From positions 2,108,001 to 2,172,000 of the forward strand of contig CP085829.1 of the NCBI GenBank assembly GCA_020809705.1: 64,000 nt of DNA. Direction: 5' to 3'. This document shows positions 1 to 10,197 of the stretch, in pieces. Origin of the DNA: Calonectria ilicicola (taxonomy: Eukaryota > Ascomycota > Sordariomycetes > Hypocreales > Nectriaceae). The translations under genes were made by a program, and so were the position numbers. Every line of letters begins with the position of its first letter. The first letter of the stretch is position 1. The notes under the pieces were generated by a model. It did not search any database, was not told the origin of the DNA, and was given only the letters and a program-made list of their open reading frames with translations.

Positions 1-988
1 ATACATCTCCCCAAGACTGGGCCAGCCAGAAAAAACAAAGAAAGAAGTCAGGCACACCAGAGCATCTCTCGCGTATCGTACCTCACCCGGGCTCGCTAAA
101 TGACGTTTCTCATGTCCTTCAAGGTTCTCTTTCGTAGGAAATCTCCTGCCACAATTGTCTTACTCTCCGTGATTTGCTTGTGAAGGTTTGTTTGCTTGTG
201 TCTATGATGCGTTGAAGGATGCATCCTGGTTTTTTTGGAAGTTACAAGCCAGAAGAGCCCTATGATAAAACCCCGTCGTCCACCAACTCATCCCATTCCA
301 CATTCTCTCTTCCCATTTCCATCACATCGATGCCACCACGCTGCGACACTTCTCACCCCCCGACTGGGACCACACATGCCTATCCCTTGTCTATCTCTTC
401 TTCCCTCTTAACTCTTTTGTCACGTCCTTTATTCGCTCGCTTCGAGCATGTTCTATCGCTCGAGGGCTTTTCCACATCATCGAGGTGTTGTCCACAGCAC
501 TCTTCGCTACCCAGTTCCAACTCAGGTTGTGTCTCTCATCATATGTCTTGTAGGTTCCAATTCCTTCCTCCATCCATCGGTCTCTTGCATCGAATGAATC
601 CTCACTCTACCACTCCGGGACTTTTCAACACCATCGGGCTCCTATTCACAACGAGTTCCAACTCAGGTTGAGCATCTCATCAGATATCTTTTGAGTCCTT
701 ATTCTCTCTTCCATTCATTGGTATCTTGTATCAGACCCATCTCCGTCCCACCCACCGTTACCATCACCATCAACAATACGAAAATTTCTCAGTGAGGTCT
801 TGAGCATTCATTCATGTCGATATAAGTATGAAAACGTATATTTAATCCTATCTCATAGTCATATCTATGCGGGAATAAGAAAGGAAAGAAAAGAAAGAAA
901 AAGATACCGGAATAATTTTGTATAAGGATAATAGCCTTGTTATTATAAAGAAATCGCATATTGGTCCCCTTAATTCCCAGCGTGGCTT
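1..988. other. Intergenic, no convincing gene
   Basis: An open frame at 219-671 (+) is low-complexity Ser/Thr/Pro/His-rich sequence without family resemblance, so I do not call it a gene. The stretch contains a degenerate tandem duplication (463-592 and 617-733), described separately. The right part is AT-rich and lies downstream of the minus-strand zinc-finger gene. Confidence 0.6.
463..733. repeat. Degenerate tandem duplication
   Basis: Two diverged copies, about 463-592 and 617-733. They share the exact core AGTTCCAACTCAGGTTG (513 and 654) followed by matching blocks around CTCATCA.ATAT, TTCC.TC and GGT.TCTTG. Copy boundaries are approximate. No coding capacity is evident. Confidence 0.6.
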
Positions 989-1882
989 CTAAATACCACT
1001 TCGAGTATTTTCTATCACTTTATCCAGTGTACGCAATTCATCCGTGGTTTGCTTCAATTCTCTTCTTAGCTTCTCGGCACGCTTTTGGAGACGCTGGCGG
1101 GCTCTTTCAAGCTCCGAGGTACCGCTTTTCGCTCGAGAACGAGAATGCTTAAGTCTTTTTTCTTCACCGTGAACGTTGTGGGTGCCTGCGTTTCTTCTGC
1201 GACCTGAACGGTATGTTCCTGGTCCTCCATCTGCTTCATGGGTTAAATAAGGGCCAGTAGTATCTAGTGGCCTTTCTCTGTTGAACTCGCAATGGTTAAG
1301 ATGCTGTCGCACATGCTCTTGCCGCGCAAAACCATTATCTGGCGCAGAACGTCCGCATTCGGGGTTCGGGCAACGATACGCTCGGTACAGGATGTGGTTT
1401 TGCCTATTGTTTGGACAAGACTCTCTCTGGTGACGCGCACATACATCAGGCCTAGAAAACGATTCTCCACACGAGGAGCAAGTTAATGAGCTATCGTCGG
1501 AAGGTGAAGTAGACGTCTCAAAATTAGTCGTCATGAAGCTAGAAGACTGGCTCGTAGCTTCCAACTCGCAACTGTTCACAGCCCCAAGCCATGGAATGGT
1601 TGCCTGGGTAGGGTCGTAAAGTCCCAAATTGTTTTGTGGGTGTGGCAAGATGCCTTCATCTAAGTATGGAGTGGCATCAATGAAGTGGTTTGGCACAATG
1701 TATTGAACTGGATCAAACGTAGGTTCTTCTAATCATTAGAACGATTTTTTATATAATGCAAGGGTACTCTCACCCTGGCACAGTAGGTCAGGGAACTGGT
1801 TAGAGTTCAATGGGGCCTCCCATGTTTCCTCAATGGATGAGACACCCATGCTATCACCCATATGGCTGCTGTTGTTGGACAT
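989..1882 (-). CDS. C2H2 zinc-finger protein with C-terminal coiled coil
   Basis: Two exons: 1774-1882 and 989-1728, giving about 282 aa. The 45-nt intron starts GTGAG and ends TTAG, and frame is kept across it. The middle of the protein has a finger C-x2-C...H-x4-C (CSSCGESFSRPDVCARHQ) and a second YRCPNPEC...HVRQHLNHC unit. It is followed by a basic linker and a C-terminal helical segment rich in Arg, Lys, Leu and Glu that looks like a coiled coil. This architecture is common among uncharacterised fungal C2H2 proteins, so nuclear, DNA-binding activity is an inference from the fingers. The start is chosen as the ATG at 1882 because it opens an in-frame acidic N-terminus joined by good splice sites. 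No specific orthologue is recognised and targets are unknown. Confidence 0.7.
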
Positions 1883-3681
1883 TGTGTCCAGGCCTGGTAA
1901 GATAGGAGCGTTCTAGCTAGCCCAAGAACTCGAAGATAAAAGAGATAAAAGCTTTGGGAGAAGTGTAGGAGAAATATGTGCCTAAGCGAGGCTGAATTCT
2001 TTCAAGGTATAGGCTGTAGAAGCATTGAGTAGTTGGTACTGGAATGCTAGACCTTGACTTAAGGTTGAACCATGTCCTTATATAAGAAGAACATGAAAGA
2101 GCGGGGGATCAAAAGAATATAAATATTTCTGCTGGCCAGTGCCCAGTTGGTTGAGACAGAATCCGCTGTTCTAGGCTTTCGGAATCCCACTCCGCCAGAG
2201 CAAAGGGCATGGCACGACAGGTGTCATTATCGCCACGCAAACGTATCAATCCATATGTAAAGGGCTTGCTCCCAATAGGGACAGGTGTATTGACAAAATA
2301 AGTCAAACAAAAACCTCCAGATCGAGCCGGAAATTTCGAGCATTTCTCCATGTTTGACTCATCTGTTACCTCCCTGAAATTTATATGGAAAGAAATTGCT
2401 TATGTGGGCAGATGTGGGCAGTAGGAAATATGCCGCTGCATCTGCCTCGCCAACGGAGAAGTGGACGGTAAAAACCCAACATAACGTATTCTTCGTCAAG
2501 CCGTCCGTTGGTGTTTCCCAATGCTGAGTATCATCGCGCATTTTGAACGAATCGGTAGAATTTCTCCTTTTTTCTTGCGACCCAAGGGTTGTTTATTCAA
2601 TCAAGAACAACCTTTCTTGAGGCACAGTAATTGGTTATTTCACTGAAAAACGACCACTGCTATGTGTTGCACACTGCAGCTAGAGTGAAATTGATCTTAA
2701 TCACTAGAATGAAGAGCAATTGATCCTGCGGTGGTGCTCGCTGTGCTCCCTCACGACCAAATGAGGCCGGATACGCAATTTTTTCCGCGACACTTGGCTC
2801 CGCAATGCGCCCCTTGAGGAGGCCCTCGTGAGAGCCGTCCCGGGCCGGGATGTTAGGTCGGCGCTTTTTGTCATGTTGAGTCTCTTGTCACCGGTCTCGG
2901 CCTCGTCTCCGTCCTCGCCGGCGGTGTCGATCATACAACCATAATAGCGCTCGCACACCCAATCTTCTGCTTCGAAGTATCCCAGCAGAATAAACAAGGA
3001 CACGGGAGTCTCAATGAAGCTTCGGTGCTCATTCGCTCCCATTATCGAAACTTGGGGGGGAGATCGAAAATCGCTGTGGGACGAAATCTTCACACGTCCG
3101 CGTGAAGATGACACCAATAAATCGAGCCAGAAAGACCTTCGGGTCCGATAAGATATGTTGTCATTACGAGGAGCGCCGAAAAATAAACCGAGCACTGTGC
3201 TAACGCCGCTGGCATCATTGGTCAATGTTCCATTTGACACGCAACTTTTCTCGACTTTCCAAGTTGTCACGGTAGGTCGTCATAGCCTGCCTGATTCTTC
3301 TCCCGCGAAGGTCCGCAATCCATTTCCATACAACACTTGAACGAGCAGTAGTTTTGATGCTTTCGCATGACAAACCCATTTCCGAAAGAGCAACAAACTG
3401 AAAAAAAAAAGGCACTTTGGGAAGACGGTGTGGCCTTTCTGGTTGAGTCATGATGTTCGTGTAAGAGTGTTCTTGATTGAAATCCAGGCCCAACCGCCTA
3501 CCCCAACCCCAGAAGAACCCCCTCGCCGCGCCACATCCGAGCACTGCAGTGGCCGCCCCTTCGATCAGGGAACTAGCGATGCTAGAACCCTTATTGCGGT
3601 CTCAAGTACTGGAGTTGACATTTGAGGGAGGTTTCACTCTGCATACAACATCTTCGCCGTTGGACCACTACAGTCTCTTGG

Positions 3682-3771
3682 TTGTATTTTGATGAAATTA
3701 TGGGCTCAGCCAGTAAGGAGCCCCAACGCCACAAATGGTGGCAGATACAAACTAGGTTTGGCCATGATTTT
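3682..3771. repeat. Dispersed repeat, copy 1
   Basis: Matches 33462-33549 in the same orientation. Shared blocks include TGGGCTC, GCCACAA.GGTGGCAGATACAA and TTTGGCC.TGATT. Differences are largely transitions. Copy ends are not defined, so this is probably a fragment of a larger old element. Confidence 0.6.
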
Positions 3772-4530
3772 CATGTCTCGGTAAAGTCCATTGTGGTCGA
3801 GCTTTGTTTACCCTTCATAGGGATGGGATTCCGGTCCCAGGTGAATCGTAACCCAAAGAACGCGATGCATCCGTAGCGAGTATCTGAAGGCAGTATATTG
3901 GTAGACCTCGCAAGGCAAATGTAAGTTCCCATGGGTAGTGTATTGATAGACCTTGTAAGATAAACATGATTGTGTTGATGCAAGTAAATATGTCGACTTT
4001 GGGCCATGTGAGGTGCGATCAGAGTATTGTTTTCTCCCTGAGGTCGCCAGAGGATATCGAGTGACTTGAGTACATATCATGTCTCGATGTCTTATCCCTT
4101 TGACTATCATCCAACTCCACCCTGGTCAAGTCCATTGCATTCTGCACAGCAATGACGAATTCTCCTCTCAGTGGTACGCAAGATAACACGTGGTCGGACA
4201 TGGTAGAGTTTTATGACAGTCAAAGGTATAGCTGGAGTCTCAGAGGGACTAGATGAGAGCTATAAGTTTGCTGGAGTCAGGGAGGATCATTGGATAGAAG
4301 ACAGCTTCCTGGGTGTTATTTCGTCATCGAGCCGGCGAAGAGGCCGGGAACAATAGTAGGTGGCGGGAAGGGAGGGCAATCCCAATATAAATAGGCGCGG
4401 GAGGTAAGGGGACCACAGATGGCCAGTGGGGTCAAATAAGCACTTGACTAAACAAAGATGTGCATAACTTGCCTAGAAAAATATTGTCGAGTGGGTTGAC
4501 TGACTCAGTCGACAGCAGGTTGGGGCAGCA

Positions 4531-4684
4531 AGCGGGTCGCAAAAAAATGGCACACCATAAGAGGCAACGAACAGGCATAGACAGAATAAACTGGCACATA
4601 CTATTCTCTGATATACACTGGAGCTGATTGGAAATTTATGTCAACCCCTTTTGGTGTGCCATTTTTTTTCTTGGCAACCCGCCA
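4531..4684. mobile_element. MITE-like element with terminal inverted repeats
   Basis: The left arm (4531-4556) reads AGCGGGTCGC, an A-run, then TGGCACACCA. The right arm (4652-4684) is its reverse complement with a few changes: TGGTGTGCCA, a T-run, then GGCAACCCGCC. About 95 bp of non-coding sequence lies between. Length near 155 bp with roughly 30-bp inverted ends and no coding capacity fits a miniature inverted-repeat element. I could not identify a target-site duplication, so family and exact ends are unknown. A simple hairpin is the alternative. Confidence 0.55.
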
Positions 4685-5383
4685 AGCCGTCGGGGCTTCA
4701 TTTGCCCAGCGAAGGAGCTTGTTGCTCAACCCATCAAACAATCTTGAATCCTTTTTTTATAGTAGGCAAACATAATAACTAATGACGCGTTGCTAAAAAG
4801 AAAATATATTCAGACCGAATCGCTATTAAACAAAGAGAAAAAAATCTCGCTGGGATCTAATTGCCTTCTTATCGCAACCAAGATTTACAGTCCAAAAACC
4901 TCCTCGGCAAAATACGCCGAACCAATACAGGTGGTGGAATAATTAAAGTAACCCCAGCTAGGTTGGCTGCATCATACTTACTGATTTATTAGCTAGCTTT
5001 TTGAGCAGGCACAGAACGCAGCCGAGGTTTGGGCGATAAGGAACTAGTTTATATATACGTAAGTATTCAGGTATCAATGTACCATGGACACGCAAAACCC
5101 GGCATGTAGATTACCGCCCAGTTTCCACTGATTAGGCAGAAAGTAGGGCGGCTTTGTAGGGCGGAGATGTATGCGCAACAGCTCACCGATAACTACTCAA
5201 CAATTCGTTCAACAAGGCAGATTATTTGCGCATTGCGCCAGAAACCGGTTTGAAAAAAGGAAATGTAGTGAGACATGCATGATTACGACCCGTCACAAGA
5301 CGAACTAGGGTGGAAATAGTACTGATGATTGGGCATTATGTTTCGAACCCGCGATGAATAGGTAAGGTGGCTGGCATGCTAAA

Positions 5384-5565
5384 CGGTGAAGTTGTAGAGG
5401 GGCTGTAAGGCGAAGTTGTAAGGCGAAGTTGTAAGGCGAAGTTGTAAGGCGAAGTTGTAAGGCAAAGTTGTAAGGCGAAGTTGTAAGGCGAAGTTGTAAG
5501 GCGAAATTGTAAGGCGGGGTTGTAGGGCGGGGTTGTAGGGCGGTGCTGTAGGGCGATGTTGTAAT
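5384..5565. repeat. 13-bp minisatellite
   Basis: Thirteen-bp unit GTAAGGCGAAGTT repeated about 13 times. The core copies (5404-5515) are near-perfect, and the flanks are variants with GGGG or GTGC in place of GAAG. Because 13 is not a multiple of 3 and the unit has no stop, all three minus-strand frames stay open across it. The apparent ORFs here are therefore artefacts of the repeat. Confidence 0.9.
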
Positions 5566-6359
5566 GTTTTGATGGCATATTCGCAATTTCCCATGGTTTC
5601 TTTTTGGAGTTATCTGTCGAATCATCAGCTTCCATATGGCAGAGACTTGAAAGGCTAAGAGGATGTGGTGACGATATTTCTGACCGCTTTGACAATACCA
5701 AACTCATTGGAGGATGATGCAAATTAAACCCGCACATTTGTGCAGGTGGCTGGCCTAGGCTTTTTCGCTTTTACCAATGAGCCTTGAGGGGCGGGTCTTC
5801 CTCTCCCTGGACGCGTCATAATGATTGCTGCATTTCTTGCTAGCTGGAGCCTGTGGCTATCATACGAGCTTCTGTAGGTCAGATCAGCTGGACAGATGCA
5901 GCGGTGAGGTATGTAAATCTGAATCATATTGCTGAAAGACTTGCATTTTAGGGAGCGCTGGCAAGGCGGGGTTCCGTTTTTATCCGCCTAGCTTGGCAAT
6001 TAACTTCGTTTCTACGATAGCAAACCCGTTGGTTGTTATGTCGCTGATCAAGATACGTACAACAATTACTCGCCGAGAAAACACTTGAGAAATACGATCT
6101 AAAATGGATAGTCAAGCATGATAAGAAACTAAAAATAATGCAGCAATCGATTTTCATTTCTATTTATGCCAATAAACTATGTCCTCTCCCTATTCATTAT
6201 ATTCCAGCTTTTACCTCTCTATCTTTATTAGTCTAAAGCTATAAGTGATATTAAAAGCCTTCTCTACCTTGGGGTTTTTTAATTACTATTTAGTGGCGAA
6301 ATTAGATATGGATAAACTAAAAGCTAATAGCATTAGTTATTTTAAATGGAAATGACATC

Positions 6360-6602
6360 GTAAGTACTCAGTTTTCATCAAATAATATTGCCACATTCAA
6401 AGGAATAGCTAGTGCAAATATTTTTGAGTCATCATCATCATGCTTCTAAGATGTTACGACTTTCTGAATGCACTTGCAATTTAGAGACAAGAACCAACAA
6501 GTAAGAACTCAGTTTTCTTCAAACAGTCTCACCACATTCGAAGGAATGAGTGGCGCGAACAGTTCGAGTCATCATCGTCGTTCGTCTGATCCCTGTTACG
6601 AC
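6360..6602. repeat. Imperfect direct duplication with one AT-shifted copy
   Basis: Copies at 6360-6460 and 6501-6602, offset about 141 bp. They share TAAG.ACTCAGTTTTC.TCAAA, CCACATTC.AAGGAAT, GAGTCATCATC and GTTACGAC. At many differing sites the left copy has A or T where the right has G or C, as expected for C-to-T decay of one copy. Confidence 0.7.
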
Positions 6603-7746
6603 ATGATTCGCCCACTACCAACCCACACTCGACCGCCACGATTGTTGAGTGCATAGGTAAGGAAGTCGCCAGCGACAACCATCTCCCTGACCTTCCATTC
6701 CCCCTGATCCCAAGCAAGCACATAAGCAAAGATAAAAGTCCAGGTCAGTACCCAGCGATGATCCCTACTCGTTACGACAACCTGAGCACCGGGGCAACAA
6801 GAACTACAAAAAACCATACGAGTTACTCGACCCCTCCTTTTATATTTCTCGTGCACCTTGACGTCTCTGCAAAGTGAATTTGGCTGTGGCTTGGAAACTT
6901 TGCGGCGTGTGCGCATCCAACGCACAGTTGAGAGGTACCCTGGATGCACCTGAATGTACCTTAGATGTATCTTCTGTTCCTTCCAGACTTCATTCTGCAT
7001 CGGACTAGTGTAGTAGGATCAAGCTTCGTTCCACCCATGTTGAAATCTTAGTCATATGCTACTTTTCGATCCCGTTACGAAGCCATCGGTAATCTACGCT
7101 TGTCGGGCAAAAAGATAAGGCACGCAAAAAGTCAAAAAGGAACATGCAAACCTGGCATTCTCCAACCAAACGCTAGCCCAGATGGTTATTATAATCTCCG
7201 AGCTAGAATTACCTGTACCGTTCATAAAAGTTGCCTTTTGCCATTTTTCTTTTTCCCCGCTAAGCGCTGATCACAACACCAGTCATAATATTACCACACT
7301 GCTAAGCGCCAAACTCCCCTTCAAATATCCTATCACCAAATTAGGGTTTAATTCCAAAAAATCATTTCTTGGAAGTCAATTTAATCTTCGTTTATCGCCC
7401 TTCTAATCATATCCTATCTTCCATTGAAGTTATTTATAAACTTATGCTTGAATATTATTTTGCTCTACACATCATCAGCTTCTAGCTTTTACTTGAAAGA
7501 TGGCTTGGAAGATATTTTGATAGTGACTAAACTATCCCTTATTCAACGTGTAAGGACGAATTTTTATTCCCAGACCGCCTACGGAGCCATCGCCTGTTCC
7601 ACTCTGGTGCCTCAGGCATTCGACATCTGTGATTCTCCAATTCCCACTTTCCCTTATTTGCATCAAACATTGCCAACCCAACTTCAACACAATTCTTATC
7701 AAGAAAAAGGATTCAAAGAAAAAGAGTCTTGCACCCAGACAAAACA

Positions 7747-9123
7747 ATGGACTTTCAGAAATCCCCAACAAATAAACAGGATTCTCAAGACCAACGTGAA
7801 CCGACCAATGTTCATAATGAGAATCATGATGTTGAGGAGGGAACTACTGTGTACCGACCAGGGGGGTTTCATCCCATCTACGTCGGCGATGTGTTCAACG
7901 ACCGATATGAAGTCATGAACAAGATTGGATATGGCGTTTATTCCACGGTTTGGTTAGTAAAGGACCTGAAAAACCAGTGAGCCTATTTTCCCGCCCAATT
8001 CATCAATGATTTGCGCTGACCTTCACCCTTAGAGCTGGCCCTGAGGCCATGTACCGAGCTCTCAAAGTTCTCAGTGCTGAGTGTTATGGCCAAGGTCACG
8101 ATATATTCGAAAAGGAAATTCTAACGCATTTGCGAAATGGAAATCCTACTATCACCGGCTATGATTGTGTCTGCCATTTGATTGACGATTTCCAGCATAA
8201 AGGACCGAACGGTCTTCACATATGTCTTGTCTTTGAACTTATGGGAGAAACCCTACGGACCTTCGGTTCCTGGTTTAATGAAAATCGAGTCCCTTATTAT
8301 ACTATGCGAAAGATCACGATTCAGCTTTTTATTGCATTATATTATGCTCACTCTCAAGGCGTCATCCATACAGGTATATATTTCTATCTAACGCCTTAAT
8401 ATCTTCGTTGACCTATTGACGGTGGATACTTTAGATATTAAACCGGATAATATCTTTGTCAAAATCCGAGACCATTCACTAATTGAATCCGGCTATCTTA
8501 CTCAGATTCCAAAACCCAAGCAGGATAAAAATGAGGAGAAATATACCCCAGTTCTCTCTTGGCCACTCCGCGGCTTCTATTTTAACGAAGCACAAGGTAA
8601 GGATATGAGTGAACATAACTTTTGCCTTGGAGATTGGGGAGTAGCGAGTTGGAAAACACAGCACCTTAGTGAGAATATTCAACCAATTGCCCTTCGTGCC
8701 CCAGAGGTCCTTCTTGGAGCTTTATGGGATGAAAAGGTTGATTATTGGAATCTTGGTGCTGTTGTATACGAACTATTTTGCTCTATACGATTATTTAGTG
8801 GGAGGGTGGACGGCCACTATAAGTTAAAATTACATTTACAGGAGATAGCATTGACATTTGGGGACTTCCCAAAAGAAATTCTTGAGAAAGGAAAGAAGGA
8901 TGTTGTTGAGGAATGTTTTGATGGTGAAGGAAATATTAAGGATCCGATACCCTTGGTCCGACCTGCTCTATCATCGGAGTCATTCATGCCAGGTCTCAAA
9001 GAAGGAGATCGTGAGGAATTCGCGTCCTTTTTGCGAATGATGATGGAGATCAACCCTGCAGAACGACCATCGATTGAAACCTTTCTACGTCATCCCTGGA
9101 TAGATGCTTGGGTTGGTCAGTAA
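7747..9123 (+). CDS. SRPK-like serine/threonine protein kinase
   Basis: Three exons: 7747-7976, 8033-8373 and 8435-9123, giving 419 aa. Splice sites are GTGAGC/TTAG and GTATAT/TTTAG, in frame. The glycine loop IGYGVYSTVWL lies near residue 55, the ATP-binding Lys in MYRALKVL, and the helix-C Glu in FEKEI. The catalytic loop HTDIKPDN (about residue 190) is the SRPK-family variant of HRDLKPEN and is cut by intron 2. Downstream are RAPEVLLG and the DYWNLGAVVYELF block. The DFG position reads DWG (CLGDWGVASW), which is unusual. SRPK kinases phosphorylate SR splicing factors, and fungi carry many small SRPK-like paralogues of unknown role. This one, about 420 aa in an AT-rich neighbourhood, is likely such a paralogue. 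The start is the ATG at 7747, since upstream frames lack kinase sequence. Confidence 0.85.
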
Positions 9124-10197
9124 TTACTCTGTAAAATAAAACTCAATGCACGGTGGCCCTTGATGGACAGGTTCTTAACAGTAATTCTGGTGGATACAGT
9201 GAAATCTGATAAGAATGTGAGCTATACAGGAATATACGTGCGTATAAGTTGCGTCAGTAAGAATTCGTGAGAGAGGACAGTCCAAATTACACTGAATTCA
9301 GCCAAGGATCCATGGGGCTCCTGTTTCTGGATTTTTATTCCTATGTTTTGTCCTATCTGCTTCTCACGCCTTATCTGGGTGGCAACTGAAATCACAGTTT
9401 AAGTTCAACCGCCCTTGGCTTGGGGTTGGAAGTCCAAACTTCTAAAATGTGAGTCACTTCCATACCATGGGGGAGCTGAACGATATTCTATATTAACTTA
9501 AATATGCGATCATGTGTATGGAGAATGGAAATTGCTTATCATATATAACAATGAAATGAGTTGTAATGGTTGTCATTTTCGTGCGCTCGAATATTGTATG
9601 TAAAGATGTATAGCCAAGATTTAATCTGAGACTGGATTTTAAATTCATCGCAACAGGCATCTGCCCTTTAATTAAATTCATTTTCTGCCCAATTCTTTGC
9701 ACAATTGTCTTTCAGTATAAACATCCAAGGCACTTAACAGATGCTCCTTCAAGCTTCATCCACGTGAGGTTGTGTTCCGAAAATGGCTGTGTCCGAATTA
9801 CCCTATATCAACCAACACAACACACGGACCCAGATGCTGACGACGTTTTGGGGCCAATTAAACGATGAACCCATAACGTGTAATAAAAACAAGGACAGCG
9901 GTTCCTTGGAAATAATCCATGGCGTCGATGCAGTCTCCGTCAAGAGTGTTACAGGGAGTTATAGCCGGCGGCATCTCCGTTAGGGCAACGATCGGCAGGC
10001 GGCCGTATAACTTTGATATCAGGTTATCAGGAACACGAAGACTTCACATGAGAAAGAGGGCGCACTGTAGAGAGAAGGAAGGGATCATATCATCAGAGGG
10101 CAAAAAAACGCCCCTATCCTCATTAATTGTTTTCATAACGCCAAGCTCTTTGACTCGAGAAATTACATATAACCCGCCAAAAATAATTTTAAGACGC
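9124..10197. other. Intergenic region
   Basis: About 1.1 kb between the 3' ends of the kinase gene (+) and the DAK gene (-), which converge here. Short frames (9493-9702 minus, 9783-9983 and 9919-10242 plus) show no family signal. I see nothing else in it. Confidence 0.6.

Larger units (their letters stand above)
1883..7746. other. Gene-poor AT-rich region with repeats
   Basis: About 5.9 kb with no gene I can support. Short frames at 2109-2351, 2359-2541, 2704-3270 and 6596-7000 (all minus) have no recognisable domain, and the last overlaps a duplicated segment. The stretch holds a dispersed-repeat copy (3682-3771), a MITE-like element (4531-4684), a 13-bp minisatellite (5384-5565) and a duplication with AT-biased decay (6360-6602). 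The 300 bp before 7747 are the presumed promoter of the kinase gene. Confidence 0.6.

Noticed and set aside
219..671. 150-codon plus ORF
   Set aside because: Low-complexity Ser/Pro/His sequence over a duplicated non-coding segment, no domain.
5338..5385. TTCGAACCC-containing stretch resembling a reverse-strand tRNA
   Set aside because: The T stem does not pair and there is no A box.
5305..5737. Three overlapping minus-strand ORFs of 71-133 codons
   Set aside because: They exist only because the 13-bp repeat has no stop in any frame.
6596..7000. 134-codon minus ORF
   Set aside because: Overlaps one copy of a decayed duplication; no domain or splice support.
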